Assembly (NCBI RefSeq): GCF_000186865.1
Contig: NW_008705568.1
Location: 893,513 to 957,512 of the forward strand
From: Aureococcus anophagefferens
Taxonomy: Eukaryota; Sar; Pelagophyceae; Pelagomonadales; Pelagomonadaceae
Direction of reading: 5' to 3'
DNA: 64,000 nucleotides
Under the pieces are notes generated by a model. It was not told the origin of the DNA. It worked only from the letters and a program-made list of their open reading frames with translations, and searched no databases. The position numbers were made by a program, and so were the translations under genes. Shown one piece after another: positions 20,046-29,718 of this stretch. Numbering within the stretch: the first letter of the stretch is position 1; each line of letters opens with the position of its first letter.

Positions 20046-21160
20046 CTAGTCCATGTCGCTACCGAGCGCGGCGAGGCGCGCCTCCGGCGCGGGCAGGCGG
20101 ACCCGCGCGGGCGCGTCGCCCCCGTCGCCGGCGGGCGCGCGGTCGAGCTCCGCCGCGAAGCGCCAGCCGCGCTTCGAGAAGCCCGTGTTGAGCGCGTTGA
20201 CCAGGACGTCGAGCCCCGCGAAGAGGTGGTCCAGCGGCGCGTCGTCGGCCGGGTAGGCGTCCGGGTCCGACGTCTGGAACGACGCGTGGAGCAGCGTCGC
20301 GCCGAGCTTCGTGACCTGAAATCGACCGCTGAAATCGACCGCCGGTCGTCCCGACGAAACCTCAAGCACTCTCGGTCGAATAGAAGTCGATTCGGCTGAT
20401 TTTTGGACGAGCCGTTTTCTCTCGTCGAGTTCTCGAAGGAGAGCACGGAGCAAATACGCATTGAAGTCGGATTGGAGATTTGAGTCCTCATTGAAGTCAT
20501 CTTGAAGATTTCCGCGCGGGCCTCGACGCAGTTCCAGTCGCCGGCGACGAACGCGGCGCGCGCCGCGCGCGCCTCACCGGCGACGACGTCGACGGCCTCG
20601 TGGGCCGGGAAGCCCTCGGGGATGCCGCCGAGCTGGCAGAGGATGGGCAGGTTCGGGTCCTCGTCGAGCTCGGAGCAGAAATCGTCGACCATGCGCGCGA
20701 GGACGCCGCCGCGCGTTTCCAGCGCTTGTATCGTCCGCGCGCCGTGCTCGTCGAACCAGGCGTCGGCGGCGAAGGCGCCCATGGTCGGCGACATCTTCAC
20801 GCAGCTCGCCCAGCGCCGCAGGAGCGACGACCGCGTGGACCCCGGCGCGGGGAGGCCCGCGAAGTGGTAGTCCGTGCCGACCGGAATCTCTCGCGTCGTT
20901 TCGCAGTCGCACGCGAGGAAGCCCCGCCCGCAGTGCGCGCCGACGAGGTGGAACTGGGGCGCCAGCGCGACCTCGCCCGTCGGCAGCGCCCGCGGCGGGT
21001 AGTCCTCGACCTTCTCGTGGGCCGCGAGCTTGGCCACGTCCCGCGGGTCGTACTTAATCGCAAAGGGCGGCTCCGTCGCGTCCGCCGTCGTCGCAGCGCC
21101 GTCGGACACGTCGAGCTTGTCCAGCTTCGCAGCGATGGTCGCCTCGTCGAGCGCGGCCAT
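20046..21160 (-). CDS. Unknown conserved-looking protein, two exons
   Basis: Exons 21160-20528 and 20315-20046 join to 301 codons. The 300-residue product has no signal peptide. Recognisable blocks are YDPRDVAKLAAHEKVEDYPPRALP, FHLVGAHCGRGFLACDCETTREIP, FDEHGARTIQALETRGG and the C-terminal PLDHLFAGLDVLVNALNTGFSKRGWRF. I cannot assign a family or function. The intron is a type B introner whose acceptor end is locally duplicated. Confidence 0.7.
20316..20527 (-). mobile_element. Introner type B, copy 2
   Basis: A 212 bp GT-AG intron on the minus strand in a gene of unknown function. The type B core is clear (CGTCCAAAAATCAGCCGAATCGACTT). The target copies are poorly preserved (GTCGAGGC against GTCACGAA). 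The 3' end holds a 13 bp tandem duplication, so two ATTTCAG acceptors lie 13 bp apart; only the second keeps the frame. Phase 0. Confidence 0.78.
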
Positions 21161-21443
21161 GGCAAGGCGTCGAGATCGAGTCGAGAGCAGGCCTCTGTGC
21201 TTCAGCGAGCGTGCACCGAGGCCGCACTTGCGGGCAAAGTCCGACCTTGAGCAGCCCAATCGTGCGCGCGCAAGCTTTGGGCTGCGTGTTTGTCGGCCGG
21301 CGGCTCGAGCCGAGACGCTTGACAAAAAAAACTGGACGTCGCCCGCCGCGTGGCGCATCCAAACCCAGCACCGCCAGCCCGACGCCGAAGTCATCAACGA
21401 CGTTCACAAGCAGCTCGCGCGAAGCACACCCGCGCACACCCAG

Positions 21444-23253
21444 ATGCGCGCCGACGAGTACGAGTCGCGCGACGACGAGAACCCCTTCTTCAGCGACCCG
21501 CCGGCCGCCGCGCCCGTGGAAGAATCGTCGCTGTCCATCGGCGAGCAGCGCCGGCTCAAGGACGAGCTGCGGCGCATGCAGGACGAGAACCGCGCTCTCA
21601 AAAAGCGGCTCGCCGCCGGCGCGGACCTCGAGGCGCAGCCGCTTCTGGCGGCGCCGGCGCCGGCGCCGCTCACGGACCACGCCGAGGGTCCGCTCGCCGC
21701 GGCGCTCGCGGACGACGCGCGCGCGTGCGCGAGCGTGTCCGCCGCCGCGGCGAGGTACGGCGCGCCGGGCCCGGGCCGGCGTCCCGCGGCCGCGACGATG
21801 TTCGAGAGAGGGAAAACGACGAGACAATCGTGACCGACGCACCTCGTAGGCTCGGGCGTGACGGCGCTGCACGTCGCCGCGGGCAACGGCTCCGGCCGCG
21901 CGCTGCGCGCGCTCCTGGCGCGCGGCGACGCCGCGGCGCTCCTCGAGGCGCGCGACGCCGGCGGCCGGACGCCGCTGTACCACGCGGCGGAGCACGGGCG
22001 GCTCGACGGCGTCGTCTGCCTCTGCGCCGCGGGCGCCGGGAGCGCCGCCGACGGGTCGGGGAAGACGCCCGCGCACGTCGCCGCGGCGCGCGGCGACGCG
22101 GACGCGCTGAGCGTCATGGGCTTCTACGGCCTGGACCTGAACGGCGTCGACGGGGCGGCGCGACGCCGCTCGAGGCCGCGGCGAGCCGCGACGCCGTCGA
22201 CGCCGTCGAGCAGCTCGTCCTCGCGGAGCGCGTGCCCGTGCGCGACGCCGAGGCCCTCGCGGCCGCGCGCGAGGGCCGGAGCTTCTGGTCCGCGCGCTGC
22301 GCGCGGTCGAACGCGGGCTACGGCGACGGCGCGCCCGTGCTCGCCTGCCCGACGGTGCCGCGGGAGCCGCGGTGCGCCTGGCCCATCTCGGAACGAGGCC
22401 CGCTCAACGCGTCGCTGTGTCCCCGGCGCTGGGCCATCGCGACGGCCGTGCTCGCCGCGCTCTACGCGACGTTCGTGACGTCGAGCGGCGCGTCTCTCGG
22501 GACCGTGGAGGCCCTCGCGCTCGTCGCGCTCGTCTCCACGGCCGCGGGGTCCTACTGCTACTACGTGGCGGCGACGGCGGACCCCGGCCTCCTGCGCGAC
22601 GAGCCCGCCGCGCGAAAGGCCTACGCCGCGGCGCTCGCGGCGCTCGCGCGCGACGGCGACGCGGCGCGGCGGTCGCCGGTCGTGCTCCACCACCGGGCCA
22701 AGGTCGCGGGCCCGCCGCGGTCCAAGTTCGACGCGTCGACGCGCGGCGTCGTCCTCGACTTCGACCACTACTGCGTCTTCCTGCGGCGGCCCGTGGGGCG
22801 GGGCAACTACGGCGCGTTCCTGGGCGTCGTCGCCTTCGCGTTCGTCGCGTGCGCGGCGCTCGTCGCCGCCGGGGGCCTCGCGGCGGCGGAGAAGCACGCG
22901 GACCGCGAGTCGGCGACCTGGGACGTGCTCGTCGCGGTCTACTTCGGGTGCTTCGCGCTGCTCTGGGGCCAGCTCCTGCTCCTCCACGCGTACCTCGCGC
23001 TCCGCAAGAGGTGTTGACGTTCGAGGCGCTCGCGCTCCGGGGGCACCGCGCGCGCGCGGCCTACCTCGACGCCGTCGAGCCGGGCCTCCACTGGGCCGAC
23101 GCGCCGGGGACGTGCTACGCGCGCGCGCGCGGCCGCGAGGACGCGCTCCCGGACCTCGCGGCCGCGTTCGCGGCCAAGGCCGCGCCCGCGGCCGCGGGCG
23201 CGGCGACGTCCGCGCCCGGGGCCGAGGGCCGCGACCGCGAGTTTACAATCTAG
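21444..23253 (+). CDS. Ankyrin-repeat DHHC-type (Akr1/HIP14-like) palmitoyltransferase with two apparent frameshifts
   Basis: Exons 21444-21768 and 21850-23253. An acidic, coiled-coil-bearing N-terminus is followed by ankyrin repeats (GVTALHVAAGNGSGRALRALL, GRTPLYHAAEHGRLDGVVCL, GKTPAHVAAARGDADAL, ATPLEAAASRDAVDAV), then membrane segments and PPRSKFDASTRGVVLDFDHYCVF. The DHYC variant and the RSKF context are those of Akr1-type S-acyltransferases. The upstream zinc-binding cysteines of the usual cysteine-rich domain are missing. The frame breaks once near 22155 (GGGG run) and once near 23012 (AAGAGG), each repaired by one added base; the corrected length is 577 codons. These are probably assembly errors. 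Confidence 0.82.
21769..21849 (+). mobile_element. Introner type D, copy 2 (ankyrin-DHHC gene)
   Basis: An 81 bp GC-AG intron. Target copies GCCCGGGC and GCTCGGGC match at 7 of 8. The element shares GTCC(C/T)G(C/T)GGCCGCGACGATG and GTTCGAGAGA with the copy at 24531. It ends in TAG. Phase 1. Confidence 0.85.
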
Positions 23254-23451
23254 CGGATTTTGGAAGTTCGGCCGTCTCGCGGCATCGGGCGGCCGCCGGC
23301 GCGGTCGAAGAAGCACGCATGGGCGTAGCCTACGGCCGCGGGTCGGACTTCAACATGAAAATCAACGTGCCCTTCAACAGTTTCAAGAGTCGTCGGGGCA
23401 GCTCTTCCATCAGCGCCGTCCGTGAGCATGGCGGCGGCGACGTAGGGCGCC

Positions 23452-24824
23452 ATGCCCAAGACCCCGTCGCCGACGCTGCTCGACGATGTGGGCCTGCGCC
23501 TGGCGCCCCGCGTCGTCATCGACCCGAAGCCCGTGTCGCTGGCCGAGATTCTCGCGGAGATGACGCGCGTCAAGGAGGACGCGGAGGCGAAGCGGCTCCA
23601 GCGCGTCGAGAAGCGGCGCGAGAAGCGGCGCGAGGAGCGGCGCGTGCAGTACGGGAGCCGGCCCGTGCGCCACCCGCAGCACTTCGGCGTCGCCAAGTCG
23701 CGCCTCTTCGACAGCGAGGGCAAGCCCGCGCGCCAGGCCTGGACCGTCATCCCTTTGAACCACCACTCGCTCAACGCGCCGCCCGAGCAGCCGCCGCCGC
23801 GGGCGACCCAGAAGACGCTCACACGCCCCCAGTCCGCGCCCGCGCTCCTCCGCGGCGCGCCGGCGCTCGCGACGCCCCAGCGGTCGCCGTCGGGGTCGCC
23901 CGACCCGCGGCGGGGCCGCGGCGCGCCGTTCCTCGCGACGCCGCGGGGGTCGCCGTCGGGGTCGCCCGACTCGCGGCGGAACCGGGCGTCGTTCCGCCGG
24001 GGCTTCGAGTTCGACGAGGAGCCCCCGCCGGAGCCGGACCCCTGGTTCCCCGTGAGCCACACGTCGCGCCGCGACCGGGACCTCGGATTCCTCCCCATGC
24101 GGAACACGCCCCTGGAGAAGCGCGCGGAGCTCCACGAGCGCGTCGCGTCGCGCGTGCGCGTGCTCAAGGAGAAGAAGCGCGAGAAGGAGAAGAAGAAGGG
24201 GCGCCTCGGCGCCGAGGACCACATCGAGCTGAAGCGCCTCCAGCGGGGCAGGACAAGAGAGCGACATTCCCAACTTCAAAGGCTCCTTTCTCGGCCGTTT
24301 TCCACTCGTTTTGGCTGATTTTTGGACGAGCGATCATCTCTCGGAACGGTCTCGACGCGTGGATGCTTTTTCCGGGAACGCGCGCGCGTGAAACACTCAC
24401 GTTGAAGCGACGTTGAATCTCTCTTGTCCTGCCCAGGCCTCCAGGGCCAGCTCGCAGAGCTCAACCTGTGGCACAACCCGAGCCGCACGGCCAAGCTCGC
24501 GAAGCGCGCGGCCGCGGCGAAGCGGCGCGAGTCGCCGTCCGCGTCCTGTGGCCGCGACGATGTTCGAGAGATTTTGGGTGGTGAGAAATCGTCACCGTCG
24601 TGCTCGGTAGGTCGCTCTCCGCGTCGGGCCTCGACGCCAAGGCCATCAAGCTCCGGCGCCGCGACGCGGCCTTCGAGGACTCCGACGACGACATCCACGA
24701 CCTCGCGCACAACGCGCTCGCGCACCAGGTCCCGGGCGGCCTCGCGCCCGCGGCGCGGCGCAAGTCCATGGTCATCTCCGCCTCCGCGCCGGCGCTCGGC
24801 GCGCTCGCGGCCGCCAGCGGGTGA
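23452..24824 (+). CDS. Unknown basic, coiled-coil protein, three exons
   Basis: Exons 23452-24235, 24437-24530 and 24611-24824 join to 364 codons. The 363-residue product starts MPKTPSPTLLDDVGLRLAP, has a strongly basic helix (EKRREKRREERR) near residue 60, a disordered middle with repeated SPSGSPD segments, a second basic coiled coil (VRVLKEKKREKEKKKG) near 245, and a C-terminal block with FEDSDDDIHDLAHNALAHQ. No family is recognised. One intron is a reversed type A introner, the other a type D introner. Confidence 0.75.
24236..24436 (-). mobile_element. Introner type A, copy 2
   Basis: A 201 bp GC-AG intron, element reversed relative to the gene. Target copies GCCTCCAG are identical on both sides (24236-24243, 24437-24444). 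The terminal inverted repeats pair over 18 bp except for the second base (G at the left end, T expected). Phase 1. Confidence 0.93.
24531..24610 (+). mobile_element. Introner type D, copy 3
   Basis: An 80 bp GT-AG intron. Target copies GTCGCCGT and GTCGCTCT match at 6 of 8. The body shares GGCCGCGACGATGTTCGAGAGA with the copy at 21769. It ends CTCGGTAG. Phase 2. Confidence 0.82.
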
Positions 24825-24894
24825 TGCCGCGACCCGCCATTCGGGGACATTTCCGCGGGAGCCTCGTAAGAGAGCGCTTCCGCCTAACCACAGC

Positions 24895-25486
24895 CGTTCC
24901 GATTAGACCGCCGGCGGTGCCTCGCCATACTCCACTCGGGGACCGTCGAGCCTCGTAAGAGAGCGCGCGCTGCCGCCTCGCGATCGCCACACTGCGGTGC
25001 CTCGCCTTACTCCATAGTAATGTCCGTCCGCTCCGCGGCGCGGAGCTTCGCGGACCGCGCGCGGGGGTTGCGCTCGACCTCGCCCTCCGACGGCGGGAGC
25101 GCCTTCCGGTGCAGCGGCGCGAAGGGCGCGAGCTTGTTGCCGTAGTCGTCCCGCGGCGCGTCGCCGCGGAGCCGGCCGTCGCGGAAGATGCGTTCCGATT
25201 AGACCGCCGGCGGTGCCTCGCCATACTCCACTCGGGGACCGTCGAGCCTCGTAAGAGAGCGCGCGCTGCCGCCTCGCGATCGCCACACTGCGGTGCCTCG
25301 CCTTACTCCATAGTAATGTCCGTCCGCTCCGCGGCGCGGAGCTTCGCGGACCGCGCGCGGGGGTTGCGCTCGACCTCGCCCTCCGACGGCGGGAGCGCCT
25401 TCCGGTGCAGCGGCGCGAAGGGCGCGAGCTTGTTGCCGTAGTCGTCCCGCGGCGCGTCGCCGCGGAGCCGGCCGTCGCGGAAGATG
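24895..25486. repeat. 296 bp tandem duplication covering the 3' end of RsmH
   Basis: Copies 24895-25190 and 25191-25486 appear identical by eye. The second copy contains the last codons, stop and 3' flank of the rsmH gene; the first is an orphan copy of the same segment. A CG dinucleotide is shared at the junction. Confidence 0.93.
25007..25190 (-). pseudogene. Duplicated orphan fragment of the RsmH C-terminus
   Basis: The left unit of the tandem duplication reproduces the C-terminal coding part of RsmH (GDAPRDDYGNKLAPFAP to ERTDITME, stop at 25007). It is not joined to the upstream part of the gene, so it is a non-functional remnant unless transcribed as 3' sequence. Confidence 0.85.
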
Positions 25487-26376
25487 CGCTTCACGCGGCG
25501 GTCCTCCAGCGAGTGGTACGTGAGGACGACGACGCGGCCGCCCTCGGCGACGAGCGCCGGCAGGTCCAGCAGCAGCCGCTCGAGCGCGCCGAACTCGTCG
25601 TTGACCTCGACCCGCAGCGCCTGGAACGCGCGCGCGACGGCCTTCTTCTGCGCCTGGGCGTGGGCCGCGGGCGCCGAGCGCTTCTGCCGGGGCACGGCGG
25701 CGGCGACGGCGTCCGCCAGCGCCGTCGTCGAGCCCAGCGGCCGCGCGGCGACCAGCGCGCGCGCGACGCGCCCCGCGTTCGGCTCGTCCGCGTTCGCCCG
25801 CAGCAGGAAGGCCAGGTCCCGCTCGTCGAGGCCGTTGACGAGGTCCGACGCCGTCGTGCCGTCCCGCCCGTCCATGCGCATGTCGATGGGCCCGTCGCCG
25901 CGGAAGCTGAAGCCGCGCGCCGCGTCGTCGAGCTGGCGGCTCGACACGCCGAGGTCCAGCAGCACGCCGTCGGCCTTGCGCCCCGCGGCCTCCACGGCGC
26001 GCCGCACGCCCGCGTCGTAGTTCGCGTGCACGGACGAGAAGCGGCCGTCCGCCGCGAGGCGGTCGCCCGCGGCCTCGATGGCGGCCGCGTCGCGGTCGAC
26101 GCCGACGAGCCGCCCGCCGTCTCCGAGCTTCGCGAGGATGAGCGACGAGTGGCCGCCGCCGCCGAGCGTGCCGTCGACGTAGAAGCCGTCGCGCTTCGTG
26201 ACGAGCCAGTCGACGCACTCGTTGCCCATAACTGGCGTGTGGTAGGCGCTCGCCGCCGGCAGCGCCTCCGGGGCGGCGCCCTCGCCGGCGCGGAGGGCGA
26301 GCCGGCGGCGGCAGTGGGGCGCGCGCAGGAAGCCGCCGCGCAGCAAACCCAGCGTCAGCGAGTGCCGGAGGACCAT
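25303..26376 (-). CDS. rsmH: RsmH/MraW-type 16S rRNA m4C methyltransferase, organellar
   Basis: A 357-residue protein. Residues 1-45 are basic and hydrophobic, suitable as an organelle presequence. HTPVMGNECVDWL opens the conserved domain, followed by the SAM-binding GTLGGGGHSSLIL, DLGVSSRQLDDAARGFSFR, GPIDMRMD, and the C-terminal VVVLTYHSLEDRRVKRIFR signatures. The enzyme methylates N4 of the cytidine equivalent to C1402 in small-subunit rRNA; here it should act in plastid or mitochondrion. Its 3' end is duplicated downstream. Confidence 0.95.
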   Translation of the reverse strand: MVLRHSLTLGLLRGGFLRAPHCRRRLALRAGEGAAPEALPAASAYHTPVMGNECVDWLVTKRDGFYVDGTLGGGGHSSLILAKLGDGGRLVGVDRDAAAIEAAGDRLAADGRFSSVHANYDAGVRRAVEAAGRKADGVLLDLGVSSRQLDDAARGFSFRGDGPIDMRMDGRDGTTASDLVNGLDERDLAFLLRANADEPNAGRVARALVAARPLGSTTALADAVAAAVPRQKRSAPAAHAQAQKKAVARAFQALRVEVNDEFGALERLLLDLPALVAEGGRVVVLTYHSLEDRRVKRIFRDGRLRGDAPRDDYGNKLAPFAPLHRKALPPSEGEVERNPRARSAKLRAAERTDITME

Positions 26377-26486
26377 GGCTGCGCGCTGTTATTGCCCACT
26401 TCGTGCAGCTATTGCACTCCCATCGCCTTCCTCAACATGCTCGTTTGCTTCATCTTTGCCTCAAGCAAAACTCTCGCTGCTCGAGG

Positions 26487-28217
26487 ATGCCACAGACGAT
26501 GTCCAAGCGGCTCCACTGCTACTTCTTCACGGACGACGAGCTCCACGCCGAGTACGCCTGGGCCTGGGTGTTGCACAACCTCGTGCCTTTCGTTGACAAG
26601 GTTCTGGGCATCGCCGGCGCCATGGACCAGCGGCCCATCGGCGCGCTCGACTGGCAGATCCGGCTGCCCCTGTCGCTCGCCGTCGCCGCGCATCCGACGT
26701 CGAAGCCGCTGCTGGCCGCCGGTCACGCGGCGAACGTCGCGTTTTGGTTCGCGCGCATGCCCGCGGTCTGGGACTACATGTGCTGGGTCGCGCTCACGGA
26801 GCTCGTCTACGTCGTCGCCGTGCTCCGCGGCGGCGGACAGGAATTCATGCGGACCGCGTTCCTGCCGGCGGCGCGCGCGCTGCTGGTCACGCTCTACTTC
26901 TCCGCGGCCTTCTGGAAGCTCACGACGTCCTTCTTGGAGCCGAAGACGTCCTGCGCGACGACGCTCGTGGCCGAGCTCGCGGCGGCGCTCTTCGGCGACG
27001 CGATCGCGACGACCGGCGCCTTCGCCAAGGGGCTGATGGCGTCGGCGCCGGCGCAGATCGTGGGCATCGAGGCGCTCGTGCCGCTGCTCATGCTGCGCGG
27101 CTCGAGGTGGGCCGTGCCCGCGGCGGCGCTCTTCCACTTCACGATCAACCTGATGCCCGTGACCTACGCGGGCGGATTTTCGATCTCCATGGGCTGCCGC
27201 CTCGTTCTTTTTTTGCCCGGCGCGTTGCTGGGGACGGCGCGGGGCGAGCGCGGCGCCGCGGGCGGCGTCGCCGTCCTCGCCGCGATGGCCGCGCTCTTCC
27301 TCAAGGCGCACCGCGGCGCCGTCGATACGGCGGGCGCGCTCTTCGTGGTGCTCGGGGGCTGCTACTACCGGCGCGCGCTCTTCGACGGCGCGCCGGTCGA
27401 GAGGCTCGTCTGCCGCGACGGGCCGCTGCGGCGCGGCGCGGTCGGCGCCGGCGTCGCCTACGGCTTCGTCTTCCCCGTCGTCGGCGTCATGGCCATGGCG
27501 TCGTCGAGCATGTACGGCAACCTGCGCCAGTTCGACGGCGCCTACGGCAACCACCTGCTCGCGCCCACGGGCGTGCTCCAGCGGCTCTACGAGGAGGCGG
27601 ACCCGCGGACCGCGCTCGGCGGCGCCTTCGGCGGCGGCGTCGTGCGCCTCGAGCGCCGGGGGACGACCGGCGGCGTCTTCGACGAGCTCTTCTTCAACGC
27701 CGACGTGTCCCACGAGCAGCCGCCGTACGCGGTGGCGCTGCTCCGCGACGCCGTGCCGGGCCATCCCGCTCGCTATTTCGAGTTCTACGCGGCCCGGAAC
27801 TACTTCGAGCGCGGCAACAGCGACCACGCGGACACGGCGCTCCACAACGAGAAGGGCGCCGGCCTCGCGCCCGCGGCGGGGGGGGCGAAACCGCCGCCGG
27901 CGTTGGCCATGCCCGCCTACGAGCTCCGCCGCGCGCTCGCGCTGGCGAAGGCGCGCGGCGAACCGTTCAAGGTCGCCTACGCGAAGCTCTCGTCGGCGAC
28001 GCCCGCGGCCTGGCGCGTCGAGAAGCCGCCGAAGGCCGACGTCGTGGCCTACGCCTGGCCCGCGGACGCGTGCCGCGACGGCCGCGGCCGCGCCTGCGGG
28101 CCCGACGAGCTCCCGCGGCTCCCCGCGCCGCCCGCGTGGCTCACCCGGTTCCTCCACCCCTACCCGGTCCCGCTCCTGGACGACGGGTCCGGCGACGAGG
28201 TCCACTGCACGACGTAA
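26487..28217 (+). CDS. Polytopic membrane protein, possibly HTTM-related
   Basis: A 576-residue protein (MPQTMSKRLHCYFF start). Several hydrophobic helices lie between residues 60 and 340 (CWVALTELVYVVAVL, ALLVTLYFSAAFWKLTTSF, GGVAVLAAMAALFL, GAVGAGVAYGFVFPVVGVMAMASSS). The YFSAAFWKL helix and the following FTINLMPVTYAGGFSISMGCRL recall HTTM-domain proteins related to vitamin K gamma-carboxylase, but the match is weak. The C-terminal 200 residues are soluble and hydrophilic. The gene diverges from rsmH with about 110 bp between starts. Confidence 0.6.
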   Translation: MPQTMSKRLHCYFFTDDELHAEYAWAWVLHNLVPFVDKVLGIAGAMDQRPIGALDWQIRLPLSLAVAAHPTSKPLLAAGHAANVAFWFARMPAVWDYMCWVALTELVYVVAVLRGGGQEFMRTAFLPAARALLVTLYFSAAFWKLTTSFLEPKTSCATTLVAELAAALFGDAIATTGAFAKGLMASAPAQIVGIEALVPLLMLRGSRWAVPAAALFHFTINLMPVTYAGGFSISMGCRLVLFLPGALLGTARGERGAAGGVAVLAAMAALFLKAHRGAVDTAGALFVVLGGCYYRRALFDGAPVERLVCRDGPLRRGAVGAGVAYGFVFPVVGVMAMASSSMYGNLRQFDGAYGNHLLAPTGVLQRLYEEADPRTALGGAFGGGVVRLERRGTTGGVFDELFFNADVSHEQPPYAVALLRDAVPGHPARYFEFYAARNYFERGNSDHADTALHNEKGAGLAPAAGGAKPPPALAMPAYELRRALALAKARGEPFKVAYAKLSSATPAAWRVEKPPKADVVAYAWPADACRDGRGRACGPDELPRLPAPPAWLTRFLHPYPVPLLDDGSGDEVHCTT

Positions 28218-28259
28218 ATGTTAGGCGCCTAGAGTCGGGAGGAGCGTCCCCGCGTTTTC

Positions 28260-28694
28260 CTAGAGGGCGATCTCGTCGACGTAATTCTCGCGGCAGGAGC
28301 AGAAGCCCAGGGACCACCGCCGCCGCCTCGGCGGCGGCGGCGGCGGCGCCGTCGGCGGCAGGATGTGCAGCGCGCCGCAGCGCGTCGGGTCGTCGAGCGC
28401 GTCGAGGTGGTCGCGCGACGACGCGAGGCGCTCGAGGCCGCACGGGTGGAGCCCCGGGCTGGCGGGCGGCGACGCCGGCGTCTCCGGCGGCGCGACGCTC
28501 GGCGGCGGCGGCGATTCCTCCGGCGGCGCGACCGCGGCGGCCTTCTCCCTCGCTTTGGTGACGGCCAGCACCGTCTGCAGCGGCCACTCCTCCGACAGAT
28601 TTCGTTGCGCCTTTTCTCTTTGGTGCTGCCAGAACAGCTCTCGGCTTGCGTCGGGCTGCCAAGAGCTCGACCGCCGCTTCGCATTCACGGCCAT
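28260..28694 (-). CDS. Small proline-rich hypothetical protein
   Basis: A 144-residue frame starting at an ATG (MAVNAKRRSSSWQPDAS). A helical stretch (RELFWQHQREKAQRNLSEEWPLQTVLAVTKAREKAAA) resembles a short conserved helix; proline-rich sequence follows, then GLERLASSRDHLDALDDPTRCGALH and a cysteine-containing end. Support is only the open frame and its position in an otherwise empty slot. It could be spurious. Confidence 0.4.
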   Translation of the reverse strand: MAVNAKRRSSSWQPDASRELFWQHQREKAQRNLSEEWPLQTVLAVTKAREKAAAVAPPEESPPPPSVAPPETPASPPASPGLHPCGLERLASSRDHLDALDDPTRCGALHILPPTAPPPPPPRRRRWSLGFCSCRENYVDEIAL

Positions 28695-28908
28695 TGCCGA
28701 TTCAGAAGCTGCCCCGACGGCGGCCCAGCCTGATCGGCTCGGCACTCAAAGACGGCGTCCAGGTTGAAGTACAACATGCACTCAGCCATGGCCAAAACAC
28801 CTTGGAGCATCTCCAAAGCAGCGCTGCCTGCGCCGAGCGCTGGCGTGCGCGCGCAGCGGCTGCGACCGCGCGCACATCGCTGCGCGGAAGCGTCGCGCGA
28901 CGCGTCGC

Positions 28909-29694
28909 ATGGCCGCCTTCGACGACGTGCTCGCGGGCTGCACCTGGGCCGACGGCGCCGAGGGCAACGTCGCCGACCGCTTGCTCGGCAGCATGTGGAC
29001 GGGCGAGGGCTGGTTCCGCCTCGGCAGGGAGCACGGCGCCTCGTTCCGGCGCCTGGACCTCGACGGCTGCCTCGACGCGAGCGCGGAGCACGCCGTCGGC
29101 TCCTTCGCGCGCGTCGACCGCTACCGCCTGCCGGACAACGCGCCGGGCGGCGGCGGCGCGTCGATCGCGCGCCGCTACGTCGTCCGCGATCCGGCGTCCC
29201 TGCTGCGATCGCTGCGACGGCAAGCGAGCGCGCTCCGGTCCGGCGCGCGCGTCTCGAACGTCGGCGGCCGCCGGTCGGACGAGCGCGCCTTCGACGGCGA
29301 CGCCGGCGCCTGGTACGCCCCGTTGAGAGCGCTCGTCGCGGAGGCGCTCGCGGCCGACGGCGCGCTGGCGAAACTGTCCGGCTGGCTGAACGGCTCCGGC
29401 GACGCCGACGCGAACGCGCTCCACGACCACGGCGACGCGGCCTTCGCGTGCGTCTTCTTCGTCGACGGCGGCGCGGCGAAACCGCCCCACCGGGACGCGG
29501 GCCACCTGCTGCTGCGGACGCAGCTCAAGGCGTTCACGCACGAGTACGCCTACGTCGCCGTGCCGCCGACGCCCGGGGACCTGTGGGTTTTCCCCGGCCA
29601 CGTGTCCCACGCGGTCCTGCCGCGCGCGCTCCCGGGCGACGCGCGCGCGGCGGGCCTCCGGATCTCCGTCGCGTGCAACGCGGTTTTGAGCTAG
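28909..29694 (+). CDS. 2OG-Fe(II) oxygenase-like protein
   Basis: A 261-residue protein. The C-terminal half fits a compact double-stranded beta-helix dioxygenase of the putative 2OG-FeII_Oxy_5 type: NALHDHGDAAFACVFFVDGG supplies an HxHG-type iron-binding start, LWVFPGHVSHAVLP the distal histidine and LRISVACN the 2-oxoglutarate-binding arginine. Such enzymes hydroxylate small molecules or proteins. The N-terminal part (residues 1-120) is not recognisable. Substrate unknown. Confidence 0.7.
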   Translation: MAAFDDVLAGCTWADGAEGNVADRLLGSMWTGEGWFRLGREHGASFRRLDLDGCLDASAEHAVGSFARVDRYRLPDNAPGGGGASIARRYVVRDPASLLRSLRRQASALRSGARVSNVGGRRSDERAFDGDAGAWYAPLRALVAEALAADGALAKLSGWLNGSGDADANALHDHGDAAFACVFFVDGGAAKPPHRDAGHLLLRTQLKAFTHEYAYVAVPPTPGDLWVFPGHVSHAVLPRALPGDARAAGLRISVACNAVLS

Positions 29695-29718
29695 AGAGCG
29701 TCGACGGCAGTAGCAAAA

